From Leifsonia shinshuensis (GTDB lineage: Bacteria > Actinomycetota > Actinomycetes > Actinomycetales > Microbacteriaceae), in contig NZ_JACCFL010000001.1 of the NCBI RefSeq assembly GCF_013410375.1, positions 1,736,001 through 1,800,000 of the forward strand: a stretch of 64,000 nt of DNA, in the 5' to 3' direction. The notes beneath the pieces were generated by a model. The model was not told where the DNA came from. It did not search any database and saw only the letters and a list, made by a program, of their open reading frames with translations. The position numbers and the translations under genes were made by a program. Below, piece after piece: positions 1-8,953 of the stretch. Position 1 is the first letter of the stretch. Each line of letters opens with the position of its first letter.

Positions 1-346
1 CGCGCTCGCCGCGGTGTGGACGATCGTGGACGAGCTCAACGGCTACATCACGATCCAGGAGCCGTGGACGCTCGCGAAGGACGACGCCAAGCGCGAGCGC
101 CTGCAGACCGTGCTCTACACGGCGGCGGACGGCCTGCGCGCCCTCGCGGTGCTGCTCTCGCCGGTCATCCCGAAGGCGACGGCGAAGCTGTGGACGGCCC
201 TCGGCGCGACCGCAGAGCTCGGGCCGCTCGACGCGCAGCCGCTGCGGCAGGCCGGCGACTGGGGGCGGCTGCCCGCCGGCACCGAGGTGAACGGGCTCGA
301 GGCGCTCTTCCCGCGCATCGAGGCGGACGTGGTGCAGGGGGCATGA
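1..346 (+). CDS. metG: Methionyl-tRNA synthetase, C-terminal part (cut by window start)
   Basis: The reading frame is open from base 2 and ends at TGA 344-346, giving about 114 residues of the C-terminus. The helical stretch with NGYI, PW and LAKDD, then [20 protein letters not shown], matches the anticodon-binding helical domain of class I methionyl-tRNA synthetases. The catalytic Rossmann domain (HIGH, KMSKS) must lie upstream of the window. The gene overlaps tatD by four bases (ATGA), and metG-tatD-rsmA-ispE is a common actinobacterial order. That order supports metG over the related Ile/Val/Leu synthetases. The family assignment rests on this short tail plus the neighbourhood. Confidence 0.85.
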   Translation, partial: ALAAVWTIVDELNGYITIQEPWTLAKDDAKRERLQTVLYTAADGLRALAVLLSPVIPKATAKLWTALGATAELGPLDAQPLRQAGDWGRLPAGTEVNGLEALFPRIEADVVQGA

Positions 347-1272
347 CCGACCCGGCGTTCATCCGGCAGCGGCACGTCACCGACGGTCGCGACCTCGCGT
401 ACCCGCCGCTGCCGGAGGCGCTCGTCGTCCCGGTCTACGACAACCACACGCACCTGGAGATCGCCGACGGCCACGAGCCGCTGGACTACCGCGAGCAGCT
501 CGACCGCGCCTCCAGCGTGGGCGTGCGCGGGGTCGTCCAGGTCGGCAACGACGTGGAGACCTCCCGCTGGTCGGCGGAGACGGCCGCGATCGAGCCGCGC
601 ATGCTGGCCGCCGTCGCCCTCCACCCCAACGACGCGCCGGACTACGCCGAGCGCGGCGAGCTCGACGACGCCCTCGCGGTCATCGCCGAGCTGGCCGGGC
701 GCCCGCGGGTGCGGGCCGTGGGGGAGACCGGGCTGGACTTCTTCCGCACCGAGGCCGGCCCGCGCCGCGACGCGCAGTTCGCCTCGTTCGAGGCGCATAT
801 CGAGATCGCCAAGCAGAACGGCATCGCGCTGCAGATCCACGACCGGGACGCGCACGCCGCGGTCGTGTCGACCCTGAAGCGCGTCGGCGCCCCGGAGCGG
901 ACGGTGTTCCACTGCTTCTCCGGCGACGTCGAGCTGGCGGAGATCTGCGCGGACAACGGCTGGTACATGTCGTTCGCCGGCAACGTCACCTTCAAGAACG
1001 CGCCGAACCTGCGGGCCGCGCTCCAGGCCGCGCCGCGCCACCTGATCATGGTCGAGACGGACGCGCCGTTCCTCACGCCCGCGCCGTTCCGGGGCCGGCC
1101 GAACGCGCCGTACCTCATCCCGCACACGCTGCGGGCGATGGCCGAGTACCTGGAGACCGACGCCTCCACGCTCGCCGCACAGATCAACTCCAACACCGAG
1201 CTCGTCTACGGCCGCTGGGACAGCGAGCCCGTCGGGCCGCCGCCGTCCGGACCGATCGGGACGATCGCGTGA
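343..1272 (+). CDS. tatD: TatD family metal-dependent deoxyribonuclease
   Basis: This 309-residue protein is a TatD-type amidohydrolase-fold hydrolase, a cytoplasmic 3'-5' exonuclease/DNase family. Visible metal-site motifs are HTHLE (His35, His37), VGETGLDFF, the His of QIHDRDAH, the His of VFHCFSG and the Asp of METDAPFL-like [10 protein letters not shown]. It ends in the usual [14 protein letters not shown] segment. The ATG at 343 overlaps the metG stop and is followed by about 30 residues before the fold, so a later start is unlikely. Its stop overlaps the rsmA GTG (GTGA), which suggests translational coupling across the operon. Confidence 0.93.
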   Translation: MTDPAFIRQRHVTDGRDLAYPPLPEALVVPVYDNHTHLEIADGHEPLDYREQLDRASSVGVRGVVQVGNDVETSRWSAETAAIEPRMLAAVALHPNDAPDYAERGELDDALAVIAELAGRPRVRAVGETGLDFFRTEAGPRRDAQFASFEAHIEIAKQNGIALQIHDRDAHAAVVSTLKRVGAPERTVFHCFSGDVELAEICADNGWYMSFAGNVTFKNAPNLRAALQAAPRHLIMVETDAPFLTPAPFRGRPNAPYLIPHTLRAMAEYLETDASTLAAQINSNTELVYGRWDSEPVGPPPSGPIGTIA

Positions 1273-2114
1273 GCGAGCTCCGGCTGCTCGGGCCCGCCGA
1301 GATCCGCGACCTGGCAGAGCTGCTCGACGTCACCCCGACCAAGAAGCTCGGCCAGAACTTCGTGATCGACGCGAACACCGTGCGCCGCATCGTCCGGGTC
1401 GCCGAGGTCGAGCCGGGTGACATCGTGGTGGAAGTGGGGCCGGGCCTCGGCTCGCTCACCCTCGGTCTGCTGGAGGCGGACGCCCGCGTGGTCGCGGTCG
1501 AGATCGACCGACGGCTCGCCGCGCAGCTGCCCATCACGGTCGAGCAGCTCGCCCCCTCCGCCGCCGGACGGCTGACGGTCGTCCACCAGGACGCCCTCGC
1601 CGTGACCGAGCTGCCGGAGCAGCCGGTGCGGCTGGTCGCCAACCTCCCGTACAACGTCTCGGTGCCGGTGCTGCTGCACTTCCTGGAGACCTTCCCCACG
1701 CTCCGCTCCGGTGTCGTGATGGTGCAGGCGGAGGTCGGCCACCGCATCGCCGCCGGGCCCGGCTCCAAGGTGTACGGCGCGCCGAGCGTGAAGGCCGCCT
1801 GGTACGGCGACTGGCGCACGGCCGGCAACGTCAGCAGGCAGATCTTCTGGCCGGTGCCCAACGTGGACTCGGTGCTGGTCGCCTTCGACCGTCGCGCGGA
1901 GCCGCGCGGCGACGAGGCCCTCCGCCGGCGCACGTTCACGCTGGTCGACGCCGCGTTCCAGCAGCGCAGGAAGACCCTCCGCCAGGCGCTCTCGGTCGTC
2001 TTCGGCGACCCCTCGTCGGCCGCCACGGCGCTGGAGGCCGCCGGGATCAGCCCGTCGCTCCGGGGCGAGCAGCTGCAGCTCGACGACTTCGTGAGACTCG
2101 CCGCCGTCGCCTGA
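1269..2114 (+). CDS. rsmA: 16S rRNA dimethyladenosine transferase
   Basis: This 281-residue KsgA/RsmA protein dimethylates two adjacent adenines near the 3' end of 16S rRNA using S-adenosylmethionine. It shows [11 protein letters not shown] at the N-terminus (the GQ-F-D motif of the family), the SAM-binding [23 protein letters not shown], and the catalytic [11 protein letters not shown] motif. The C-terminal helical domain contains [12 protein letters not shown]. The GTG start overlaps the tatD stop by four bases. Length is normal for the family and no defect is seen. Confidence 0.96.
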   Translation: MSELRLLGPAEIRDLAELLDVTPTKKLGQNFVIDANTVRRIVRVAEVEPGDIVVEVGPGLGSLTLGLLEADARVVAVEIDRRLAAQLPITVEQLAPSAAGRLTVVHQDALAVTELPEQPVRLVANLPYNVSVPVLLHFLETFPTLRSGVVMVQAEVGHRIAAGPGSKVYGAPSVKAAWYGDWRTAGNVSRQIFWPVPNVDSVLVAFDRRAEPRGDEALRRRTFTLVDAAFQQRRKTLRQALSVVFGDPSSAATALEAAGISPSLRGEQLQLDDFVRLAAVA

Positions 2115-2159
2115 TCGCCGGTGGTCCTCCGCCGGTCCCGCGGTGTGTAGGTTTGAGGC

Positions 2160-3104
2160 ATGGTCGAGGCTGGTACGGGGTGGGACGCGGATGCGGTGCA
2201 TGTGCGCGCACCGGGCAAGATCAACGTGTTCATGCGTGTGGGCGCCGTCCGCGACGACGGCTACCACGACGTCGCGACCGCGTATCAGGCCGTGTCCCTG
2301 TACGAGGACGTCCGCGCCTCTCGGGCCGACGACTTCACGGTCAGCTTCTCGGGCAGCGTCGACACCAGCGGCCTCCCGACCGACGGCACCAACCTGGCGA
2401 TCAAGGCCGCCAGGCTGCTGGCCAAGAAGACCGGGTACACCGGCGGCGTCCGGCTGGAGATCGACAAGCACGTCCCGATCGCGGGCGGCATGGGCGGCGG
2501 CTCGGCCGACGCGGCCGCCACGCTGGTCGCCTGCGACGCCCTGTGGGGCACCGAACTCGGCCGCGAGGAGCTGCTGGCCCTGGCCGCGCGGCTGGGCGCC
2601 GACGTCCCGTTCGCGCTGATCGGCGGCACCGCGATCGGCACCGGCCGCGGCGACCGGCTCAGCCCGGCCCTGGCCACCGGTCAGTTCCAGTGGGTGCTCG
2701 CCCTCCCTGAGGGGGAGCTCAGCACCCCGGCCGTCTACAGCGAGCTGGACAGGCACCGGCAGCGCCACATCGGCGAGATCGCGCCCGCCGAGCGCAGCCC
2801 GAGCGTCGACGCGGCGATCCTGCAGGCGCTGCGCGCGGGCGACCCGGCGATGCTGGCGGAGGCGCTCACCAACGACCTCCAGGCGCCGGCGATCCACCTC
2901 GCCCCGAGCATCGCGGAGGTGCTGGAGCTCGGTGAGCTGAACGGCGCCCTCGCGGGGATCGTGTCGGGCTCCGGGCCGACCGTGGCGTTCCTGACCGCGG
3001 ACCTCGACAACGCGCTCGACCTGCAGATCGCGCTGAGCGCGTCCCGGATCCGCGCTGTGCGGGCCACGGGCCCCGTGCACGGCGCGCGCGTCATCGGCGA
3101 CTGA
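2160..3104 (+). CDS. ispE: 4-diphosphocytidyl-2-C-methyl-D-erythritol kinase
   Basis: This 314-residue GHMP-superfamily kinase phosphorylates CDP-methylerythritol in the non-mevalonate isoprenoid pathway. The substrate motif PGKIN is at residues 18-22. The glycine-rich ATP loop [15 protein letters not shown] is at about 106-120, and the third GHMP motif GSGPTVAFL at about 270. A -10-like TAGGTT (2148-2153) ends six bases before the ATG and no Shine-Dalgarno sequence is visible, so the message may be leaderless. It follows rsmA by 45 bp, a conserved pairing in actinobacteria. Confidence 0.96.
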   Translation: MVEAGTGWDADAVHVRAPGKINVFMRVGAVRDDGYHDVATAYQAVSLYEDVRASRADDFTVSFSGSVDTSGLPTDGTNLAIKAARLLAKKTGYTGGVRLEIDKHVPIAGGMGGGSADAAATLVACDALWGTELGREELLALAARLGADVPFALIGGTAIGTGRGDRLSPALATGQFQWVLALPEGELSTPAVYSELDRHRQRHIGEIAPAERSPSVDAAILQALRAGDPAMLAEALTNDLQAPAIHLAPSIAEVLELGELNGALAGIVSGSGPTVAFLTADLDNALDLQIALSASRIRAVRATGPVHGARVIGD

Positions 3105-3418
3105 GCCGGCCGGCAGCCACTCCGCGCGGCGCGAGCCGCCGGCCCGGCGCTGGACCGCCACCTGCCGAGTACCCCGGGTGCCGGGCCGTGTCGGGCCACA
3201 TCCCGGCGGTGCGGGCGCACTCGGCAGCTGGTGAGGCGGTCGGGCGCGCGCGGGAACGCGGGCGTCCGAGCCCGAGGATGCCCGATCCGCATCGCACGTC
3301 GGGTTGAGACGATTCGTCGGTTCTGAGTCGTTTCCGTGCGGGTGCGGGTCGGGCATCCCGGGTGATCTCAACGTTAGCGACGGTGCAGGGTGTCCTCAAA
3401 GTGGGGGACGCAAAACCG
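3105..3418. other. 314-bp convergent gap with nested palindromes
   Basis: This gap lies between the ends of ispE (+) and the LuxR-type gene (-). No coding frame here looks real. It holds an outer pair CTGCCGAGT (from about 3161) and ACTCGGCAG (to about 3226), and a separate long imperfect hairpin at 3276-3358. Both could end transcription from either side, but neither is followed by a clear T-run. Confidence 0.5.
3276..3358. terminator. Long imperfect hairpin between convergent genes
   Basis: GGATGCCCGATCCGCA (from 3276) pairs with TGCGGGTCGGGCATCC (to 3358) with one mismatch. The pairing continues inward through CGCACG/CGTGCG, and the loop holds the smaller repeat GACGATTCGTC. Its place between two converging genes suggests a bidirectional terminator. 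There is no poly-T tail, which is usual for actinobacterial terminators. Confidence 0.4.
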
Positions 3419-6340
3419 TCAACTCTTGACGGGTCGGTCGCCTCTGGCGGGCCGGCGGCGGGGGATCGCGAGGGTGCGCAGCTCGCGCCGGGAGCGCATC
3501 CCGAGCTTGGCGAGGATGTTGCGGACGTGGAAGTTGACGGTCGTCACCGACACGTACAGCCGTTCGGCGATCTCCTTGTTGGTCATCCCGGCGGCGAGCG
3601 CGTGGGCCACCTGACGCTCGCGCGTCGTGAGGGAGGCCAGCGGGTCCTCCACCCGCTCGCCGTCCGCCGCGCCGGCCTCGCTGGAGCGGATCGCGTCGAG
3701 GAGCTGCGCTGCGCGGGCCAGGTAGGTGCTGGCGCCGAGCCGGCGGAACGTCGCCGCGGCGCCCTCGAGGAGCGCCTCGGCCTCCTCGGCGCCGCCTGCC
3801 GCCGTCGGGCCGCTCGTGAGGAGGCGGCCCGCGTCGAGCGCGGCGACGGCCTCGGGGAACGGGAACCGGGACTCCTGCGCGGCCGACCGGTACGCGTCGA
3901 CGGCGGCGGCGTGCTCGCCCTCGGCCTCCAGCACCCTGCCCTCGAGCCAGCGCAGCGAGCCGTAGTACGGGCGCCAGAGCCCTGGCGCCGCGCAGCGCTC
4001 GTACGCCGCGCGGGCGTCGGCCGCGCGGCCGAGCGCCGCGAGCGCGTCGACGCGGTAGGTCAGCCAGCCGAGCGTGGAGGCCCGGGTGGCGGCGGCCTCG
4101 GCGTCGGCGGCGGCCTGCAACTGCTCCTCCGGCCGGCCGAGGGCGCGCGCGAGCTCGGCGCGGGCGAGGAACGGCAGGTCGCCGTCGTAGGAGCCGGTGA
4201 TCCGCGGGTCGGCCTTCGCCGCGGAGCGCAGCCGCTCCGCCACCGACTCGGCCCCGCCGCGCCCGGCGCGGACCAGCGACGACGTCCACAGCGCGATCGG
4301 CCAGCAGGACAGGTCGGTCTCGTCGAGCGCCAGCGCCACCGCGGTGTCGGCGAGGGTGACCGACTCGTCCCACTCGCCGACAAGGAACAGGATGTGCGCG
4401 TAGATCGTGCGGGCGAACCCGGCCGTCCAGCTCGACGGGAAGACGCGCACGAGCTCGTTCGCCCTGGCCAGGTCGGCGCGGGCGCGCTCGACGTCGCCGC
4501 CGAGGATGAACACCCGCGAGCGGGCGACCAGCGCGTCCACGGCGGCCGGCGACTCGTGGTGGGCGAGCAGCTCGTCCAGCTCGGCCGTCAGCGGAGCGAA
4601 CAGATCGGGTCGCCGGGCGTGCGCCGCGGAGTTGAGGGCCCAGCCGAGCAGGCGGACCAGGTGCTCGTCCGGCTCGGCGAGCCAGCGCAGCGCGGGGTCG
4701 GCGACCTCCTCGGGCAGCGGGCACTCCGCGATGTGGACGCGCCCGGTCTCCAGGTGGTCGAGGACGCCGCCGAAGTCGCCCATCGCCATCAGCACCTTCG
4801 GCAGGGCCTCCGCGACGTGGGTGCGGATGGCGCGCTCATCCGGGGTGACCGCCGGGGTGGCCTCCAGCCGGAGGGCGAGCTCCAGGGCGCCGGGGACGTC
4901 GCGCGACAGGGTGCGCAGCTCCAGCAGGACCGCGTCGCGGGTCGGCGACGCCGGCAGGGCCTCGATCGCCGGCCGCAGGTCGAGGATCTGCTCGTGCAGC
5001 CGGAAGCGCATGGCGAGGAGGCCGAGCTCGATCAGCGCGCGCTCCAGCTCGCCGTCCGTGGCGAGGTGCATGGCGGAGCGGGCGTAGCTCATCGCCTGCT
5101 CGGCGTGGCCCTGGTCCGCGGCGGCGAGGGCGGCGCCGAGCAGCTCGTCCACCAGCCGCGGGTCGGCGGTGTCGGCGGCCTCCACCCGGTGGCGGAGGGC
5201 GCGGTGCCCGTCCAGGACCTCCGCGGCGACCCGGTGGATGGCGACCCGGCGCTCGACCGTGAGCTCGGCGGAGAGGGCGTCGGCCAGCAGCGCGTGCGCC
5301 GGCTCCACCCACAGCACGCCGTCGCGCGGCCGGCCGAGGACCAGGCCGCGGGTGACCGCGCCGGGGAGGTCGACCTTCGCGCCGAGCCGCGCGGCGATCG
5401 TGCCGACGACCGGGGCCGGCAGCGGGTCGCGCAGCACGGCGACGAACTCGGCGGCGGTGCGCACCGACGGGTCGGCGCCCTCCAGCGCGGCGGAGATCGC
5501 GGACGCGAGGGGCATGATCGCGGTGTCCGGCAGGTCCCAGCCGGCGGGATGCAGGGCCTGCTCGAACGTGTCGCGCAGCCGGCCGAGCAGGACGCTCAGC
5601 AGCAGCGGGGAGCCCTGGGTGGCCTCGGTGAGCCGGCTGGCGGTGCGCCGGGAGATCGCGTGGCCGAGGAGGTGCTCCGCGAGCTCCTGGGTGTCGGAGA
5701 CCGTGAGCGGGGACAGGTCGATGCGCGCGTGGTTCACGGAGGTGGCGGCGAGGTCGTCGAAGAGGGCGCTGACGCTGTTCGGCTGCGGGCGGGACGCGGC
5801 GGTGAACAGGAAGCCCCGGTCGGACAGCCTCCGCACGACGAACCGCAAGGCCCGCGCGGACGGCTCGTCGACCCACTGCGCGTCGTCGACGATCAGGCAG
5901 ACCGGGCCGGTCAGCCCGTCGATCGCGTCGAGCAGCAGCCGCCCCACGGTGAGGGCGTCGTCCTCCGGCGCGGGAGGGCGGATCGCGCCGACCGCGGACC
6001 CGTCGGCGGCCCGCAGGGCGGCCAGCCCGCGCACCAGCGTCTCGACGGTGGCGTAGGCCAGGTCGGACTCGAAGGAGTCGGCGCTCACCCGGAGGACGGT
6101 CCAGCCCTCCAGCCGCTGTGCGATGTCGGCCAGCAGCGAGGTCTTGCCGAGCCCGGCCTCGCCGGTGACGAGCACGGCGCCGCCCCGGTCGATCGCCCGG
6201 TGCGCGACGAGCAGGATGGTCTCGCGAGCCCGGTCGCGTCCGAAGAGGGGGCGCAGCATCGCCAGCTCGTCGGTCACCATCCGCCCCCATCGACCGCGCG
6301 GGTCGGGAACGCGCGGTCCGGTCCGACGATCATCCCACAT
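3419..6340 (-). CDS. Large ATP-binding LuxR-family transcriptional regulator (LAL/MalT-like)
   Basis: This 973-residue regulator has an N-terminal AAA/STAND-type ATPase and a C-terminal LuxR DNA-binding domain. Walker A (GEAGLGKTSLL) is at residues 60-70 and Walker B (VCLIVDDAQW) at about 147-156. The middle is alanine-rich and TPR-like. The HTH is at about 901-957 (LTTRERQVAHALAAGMTNKEIAERL, then SVTTVNFHVRNILAKLG). No sensor domain is recognisable, so the inducer is unknown. The ATG at 6340 has GGAGG five bases upstream. A second ATG at 6280, with a GGGGGCGG tract before it, would remove 20 residues. It stands alone, divergent from the ABC-F gene. Confidence 0.88.
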   Translation of the reverse strand: MWDDRRTGPRVPDPRGRWGRMVTDELAMLRPLFGRDRARETILLVAHRAIDRGGAVLVTGEAGLGKTSLLADIAQRLEGWTVLRVSADSFESDLAYATVETLVRGLAALRAADGSAVGAIRPPAPEDDALTVGRLLLDAIDGLTGPVCLIVDDAQWVDEPSARALRFVVRRLSDRGFLFTAASRPQPNSVSALFDDLAATSVNHARIDLSPLTVSDTQELAEHLLGHAISRRTASRLTEATQGSPLLLSVLLGRLRDTFEQALHPAGWDLPDTAIMPLASAISAALEGADPSVRTAAEFVAVLRDPLPAPVVGTIAARLGAKVDLPGAVTRGLVLGRPRDGVLWVEPAHALLADALSAELTVERRVAIHRVAAEVLDGHRALRHRVEAADTADPRLVDELLGAALAAADQGHAEQAMSYARSAMHLATDGELERALIELGLLAMRFRLHEQILDLRPAIEALPASPTRDAVLLELRTLSRDVPGALELALRLEATPAVTPDERAIRTHVAEALPKVLMAMGDFGGVLDHLETGRVHIAECPLPEEVADPALRWLAEPDEHLVRLLGWALNSAAHARRPDLFAPLTAELDELLAHHESPAAVDALVARSRVFILGGDVERARADLARANELVRVFPSSWTAGFARTIYAHILFLVGEWDESVTLADTAVALALDETDLSCWPIALWTSSLVRAGRGGAESVAERLRSAAKADPRITGSYDGDLPFLARAELARALGRPEEQLQAAADAEAAATRASTLGWLTYRVDALAALGRAADARAAYERCAAPGLWRPYYGSLRWLEGRVLEAEGEHAAAVDAYRSAAQESRFPFPEAVAALDAGRLLTSGPTAAGGAEEAEALLEGAAATFRRLGASTYLARAAQLLDAIRSSEAGAADGERVEDPLASLTTRERQVAHALAAGMTNKEIAERLYVSVTTVNFHVRNILAKLGMRSRRELRTLAIPRRRPARGDRPVKS

Positions 6341-6432
6341 CGGGCCCTCCGGCCGGTTTCCCCCAAGGAGGGGGAGCGGGGCGGCAGAGCGGGCGGCCGC
6401 CTCTCGCCCGCGACGGTAGGCTGGAACACCGT

Positions 6433-8235
6433 ATGGCTCATCTCCTCGGCGCCGAGTCGCTGCACCTCGAACACCCGACGCGGGTCGTCTTCGACTCGGT
6501 GACGCTAGGCGTCTCCGAGGGCGACCGCATCGGCGTGGTCGGCCGCAACGGCGACGGCAAGTCCACCCTCCTCTCCTTGCTCGCCGGACGTCTCGAACCG
6601 GACTCGGGCCGGGTCACCCGCCGCCGTGACGTGACGGTCGGGATGCTCGACCAGCGCGACGAGCTGCCGGACGCGCTCACGGTCGGCCGCGCCATCGTCG
6701 GCGACCGCGACGAGCACACCTGGGCGGGCGACCCGAAGGTGCGGGACGTGCTGGCCGGGCTCGTCTCCGACGTGCCGTGGGACGCGACGATCGGCGAGCT
6801 CTCGGGAGGCCAGCGCCGCCGGGTCGCGCTCGCCGCCCTGCTGGTGCACGACCACGACATCCTGTTCCTGGACGAGCCGACCAACCACCTCGACATCGAG
6901 GGCGTCGCCTGGCTCGCCGCCCACCTGAAACGGCGCTGGCCGTCCGGCTCCGGCGCGCTGGTGGTCGTGACGCACGACCGCTGGTTCCTGGACGAGGTGT
7001 CGACCGCGACCTGGGAGGTCCACGACGGCATCGTGGAGCCGTTCGAGGGCGGCTACGCGGCGTACATCCTGCAGCGCGTCGAGCGCGACCGGATGGCGGC
7101 GGTCGCCGAGACCAAGCGGCAGAACCTGATGCGCAAGGAGCTCGCCTGGCTGCGCCGCGGGGCGCCCGCGCGCACCTCCAAGCCGAAGTTCCGGATGGAC
7201 GCGGCCGCGACGCTGATCGCCGACGAGCCGGCGCCGCGCGACACCGTCGAGCTCACGAAGCTCGCCACCGCCCGCCTCGGCAAGGATGTAGTCGACCTCA
7301 TCGACGTCACGGTCGAGTTCCCGCCCAAGACCGTCCTGCGCGACGTGGAGTGGCGGATCGCGCCGGGCGAGCGCACCGGCATCCTCGGCGTCAACGGCGC
7401 GGGCAAGTCCACGCTGCTCGGCCTCGTCGCGGGGACCGTCGAGCCCTCCGCCGGGCGCGTGAAGCGCGGCAAGACCGTGAAGATCGCCACGCTCACCCAG
7501 CAGCTGGACGAGCTGGACGCCGTCCGCGACCAGCGGGTCAGCGCGGTCGTCGCCGACAAGCGCACGACCTATCTGGCGGGCGGCAAGGAGGTCTCGCCCG
7601 GCCAGATGCTGGAACGGCTCGGCTTCACGAACGCGCAGCTGTCCACGCCGGTGAAGGACCTCTCCGGCGGCCAGAAGCGCCGCCTCCAGCTGCTGCTGAT
7701 CCTGCTGGACGAGCCGAACGTGCTCATCCTCGACGAGCCGACCAACGACCTGGACACCGACATGCTCGCCGCGATGGAGGACCTCCTCGACGGCTGGCCC
7801 GGCACCCTGCTCGTGGTCTCGCACGACCGGTACCTGGTGGAGCGGGTGACGGATCAGCAGTACGCGGTGCTGGACGGCGCGTTCCGGCACCTGCCGGGCG
7901 GGGTGGACGAGTACCTGCGGCTGCGGCGGGAGCGGAGTGCGGCGCCGACCGCGCCGGCCGCCCCGACCGCGTCCGCGGCTGCCCCCGCTGTGTTCGCTGC
8001 CCCCGCGCTCTCCGGCGCCGCCCTCCGCGCGGCCGAGAAGGAGCTCTCCGCGATCGACCGCCGCCTGGCGAAGCTGACCGGCCAGGTCGCCGCCCAGCAC
8101 GAGGCGATCGCCCGCCACGACCAGAACGACTACGTCGGCATCGGCCGCCTCACCGAGGAGCTGCGCACCCTGGAGGGCGAGATCGCCGACCAGGAGACCC
8201 GCTGGCTGGAGCTCAGCGAGCAACTGGAGGGCTGA
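6433..8235 (+). CDS. ABC-F family ATPase (Uup-like)
   Basis: This 600-residue protein has two ABC ATPase domains and no membrane segment, which defines the ABC-F family of ribosome- or nucleic-acid-associated ATPases. Walker A motifs are GRNGDGKST (37-45) and GVNGAGKST (319-327). Signature motifs are LSGGQ at about 123-127 and 410-414, and both Walker B motifs have the LDEPTN form. The C-terminal 75 residues, after an Ala/Pro-rich linker, form a charged coiled coil as in Uup, and less like EttA. A TAGGCT -10 box (6417-6422) lies ten bases before the ATG, so the 5' leader is very short. Antibiotic protection cannot be deduced from sequence alone. Confidence 0.9.
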   Translation: MAHLLGAESLHLEHPTRVVFDSVTLGVSEGDRIGVVGRNGDGKSTLLSLLAGRLEPDSGRVTRRRDVTVGMLDQRDELPDALTVGRAIVGDRDEHTWAGDPKVRDVLAGLVSDVPWDATIGELSGGQRRRVALAALLVHDHDILFLDEPTNHLDIEGVAWLAAHLKRRWPSGSGALVVVTHDRWFLDEVSTATWEVHDGIVEPFEGGYAAYILQRVERDRMAAVAETKRQNLMRKELAWLRRGAPARTSKPKFRMDAAATLIADEPAPRDTVELTKLATARLGKDVVDLIDVTVEFPPKTVLRDVEWRIAPGERTGILGVNGAGKSTLLGLVAGTVEPSAGRVKRGKTVKIATLTQQLDELDAVRDQRVSAVVADKRTTYLAGGKEVSPGQMLERLGFTNAQLSTPVKDLSGGQKRRLQLLLILLDEPNVLILDEPTNDLDTDMLAAMEDLLDGWPGTLLVVSHDRYLVERVTDQQYAVLDGAFRHLPGGVDEYLRLRRERSAAPTAPAAPTASAAAPAVFAAPALSGAALRAAEKELSAIDRRLAKLTGQVAAQHEAIARHDQNDYVGIGRLTEELRTLEGEIADQETRWLELSEQLEG

Positions 8236-8327
8236 CGGCGTCGGCATCGGAGGACATCCACCCCCACACGCCGCACCACCGCGGCCAACGGAGGAGATCC
8301 GGGGCAGGAGCGGGCGAAAGTCCTCCG

Positions 8328-8897
8328 CTAGCTGCCTTCCGGCGGCGTGTCGGGGCGGATCTCCTCCGCTGCCAGCGCCTCGAACAGCTCCATCCGCACG
8401 TTGTAGTACGCGTCGGAGGGCCCGAGCCGGCGCATCCCGATCCGCTCGCAGACGCGCTGCGATGCCGCGTTCTCCGGGTAGGTGACCGCGACCACCCGCG
8501 GCAGGTCGGCGAGCGCCGCCGTCAGGAGGGCGCGCGCCGCCTCCGCCGCGTAGACGTGGCCCCAGTGGTCCGGGTGGAAGTGCCAGCCGATCTCGGTGTC
8601 GCCGGACGGGCGCAGCGGCTCGGGCCCAGAAGCCGGGATCGGCTGCAGCATCACCGTGCCGACCGGCGTCCCGTCGGCGAGCTCGACCACGCGGAAGACC
8701 CGCAGGTCGTCCTCCAACGCCCGCAGCCGCGCGATCCGCCGCTCGGCCTCCGCCGGCTCCGTCATCACGGCCGGAGTGCGGCCGAGGTACCGTGCGACCT
8801 CCCACCGCGAGTAGAGGTCGAATGCGAAGTCCGCGTCGTCGTCGTGCCAGGGCCGCAGGACGAGGCGGTCGGTGGTGAGGGTGGTCGGGATGCGCAC
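8328..8897 (-). CDS. GNAT family N-acetyltransferase (RimJ/RimL type)
   Basis: This roughly 189-residue acetyltransferase begins with TDRLVLRPWHDDD, the usual start of the RimJ/RimL-like GNAT branch. It contains EIGWHFHPDHWGHVYAAEAARALL (the acetyl-CoA site region) and NAASQRVCERIGMRRLG. The substrate may be a protein N-terminus or a small molecule; sequence does not tell. I place the start at GTG 8897 because the domain begins directly after it. GTG 8930 would add 11 residues. It is divergent from the AidB-like gene. Confidence 0.85.
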   Translation of the reverse strand: MRIPTTLTTDRLVLRPWHDDDADFAFDLYSRWEVARYLGRTPAVMTEPAEAERRIARLRALEDDLRVFRVVELADGTPVGTVMLQPIPASGPEPLRPSGDTEIGWHFHPDHWGHVYAAEAARALLTAALADLPRVVAVTYPENAASQRVCERIGMRRLGPSDAYYNVRMELFEALAAEEIRPDTPPEGS

Positions 8898-8953
8898 CGA
8901 TTCAGCGTAATCGGGAGCGGCCCGCCGCACCGCGCCCGGATTAGACTCGCCGC

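Noticed and set aside
3362..6502. 1046-codon open frame on the + strand
   Set aside because: It lies antisense to the LuxR-type regulator, is extremely rich in Arg, Gly and Glu, and has no domain; it is a GC-rich shadow frame.
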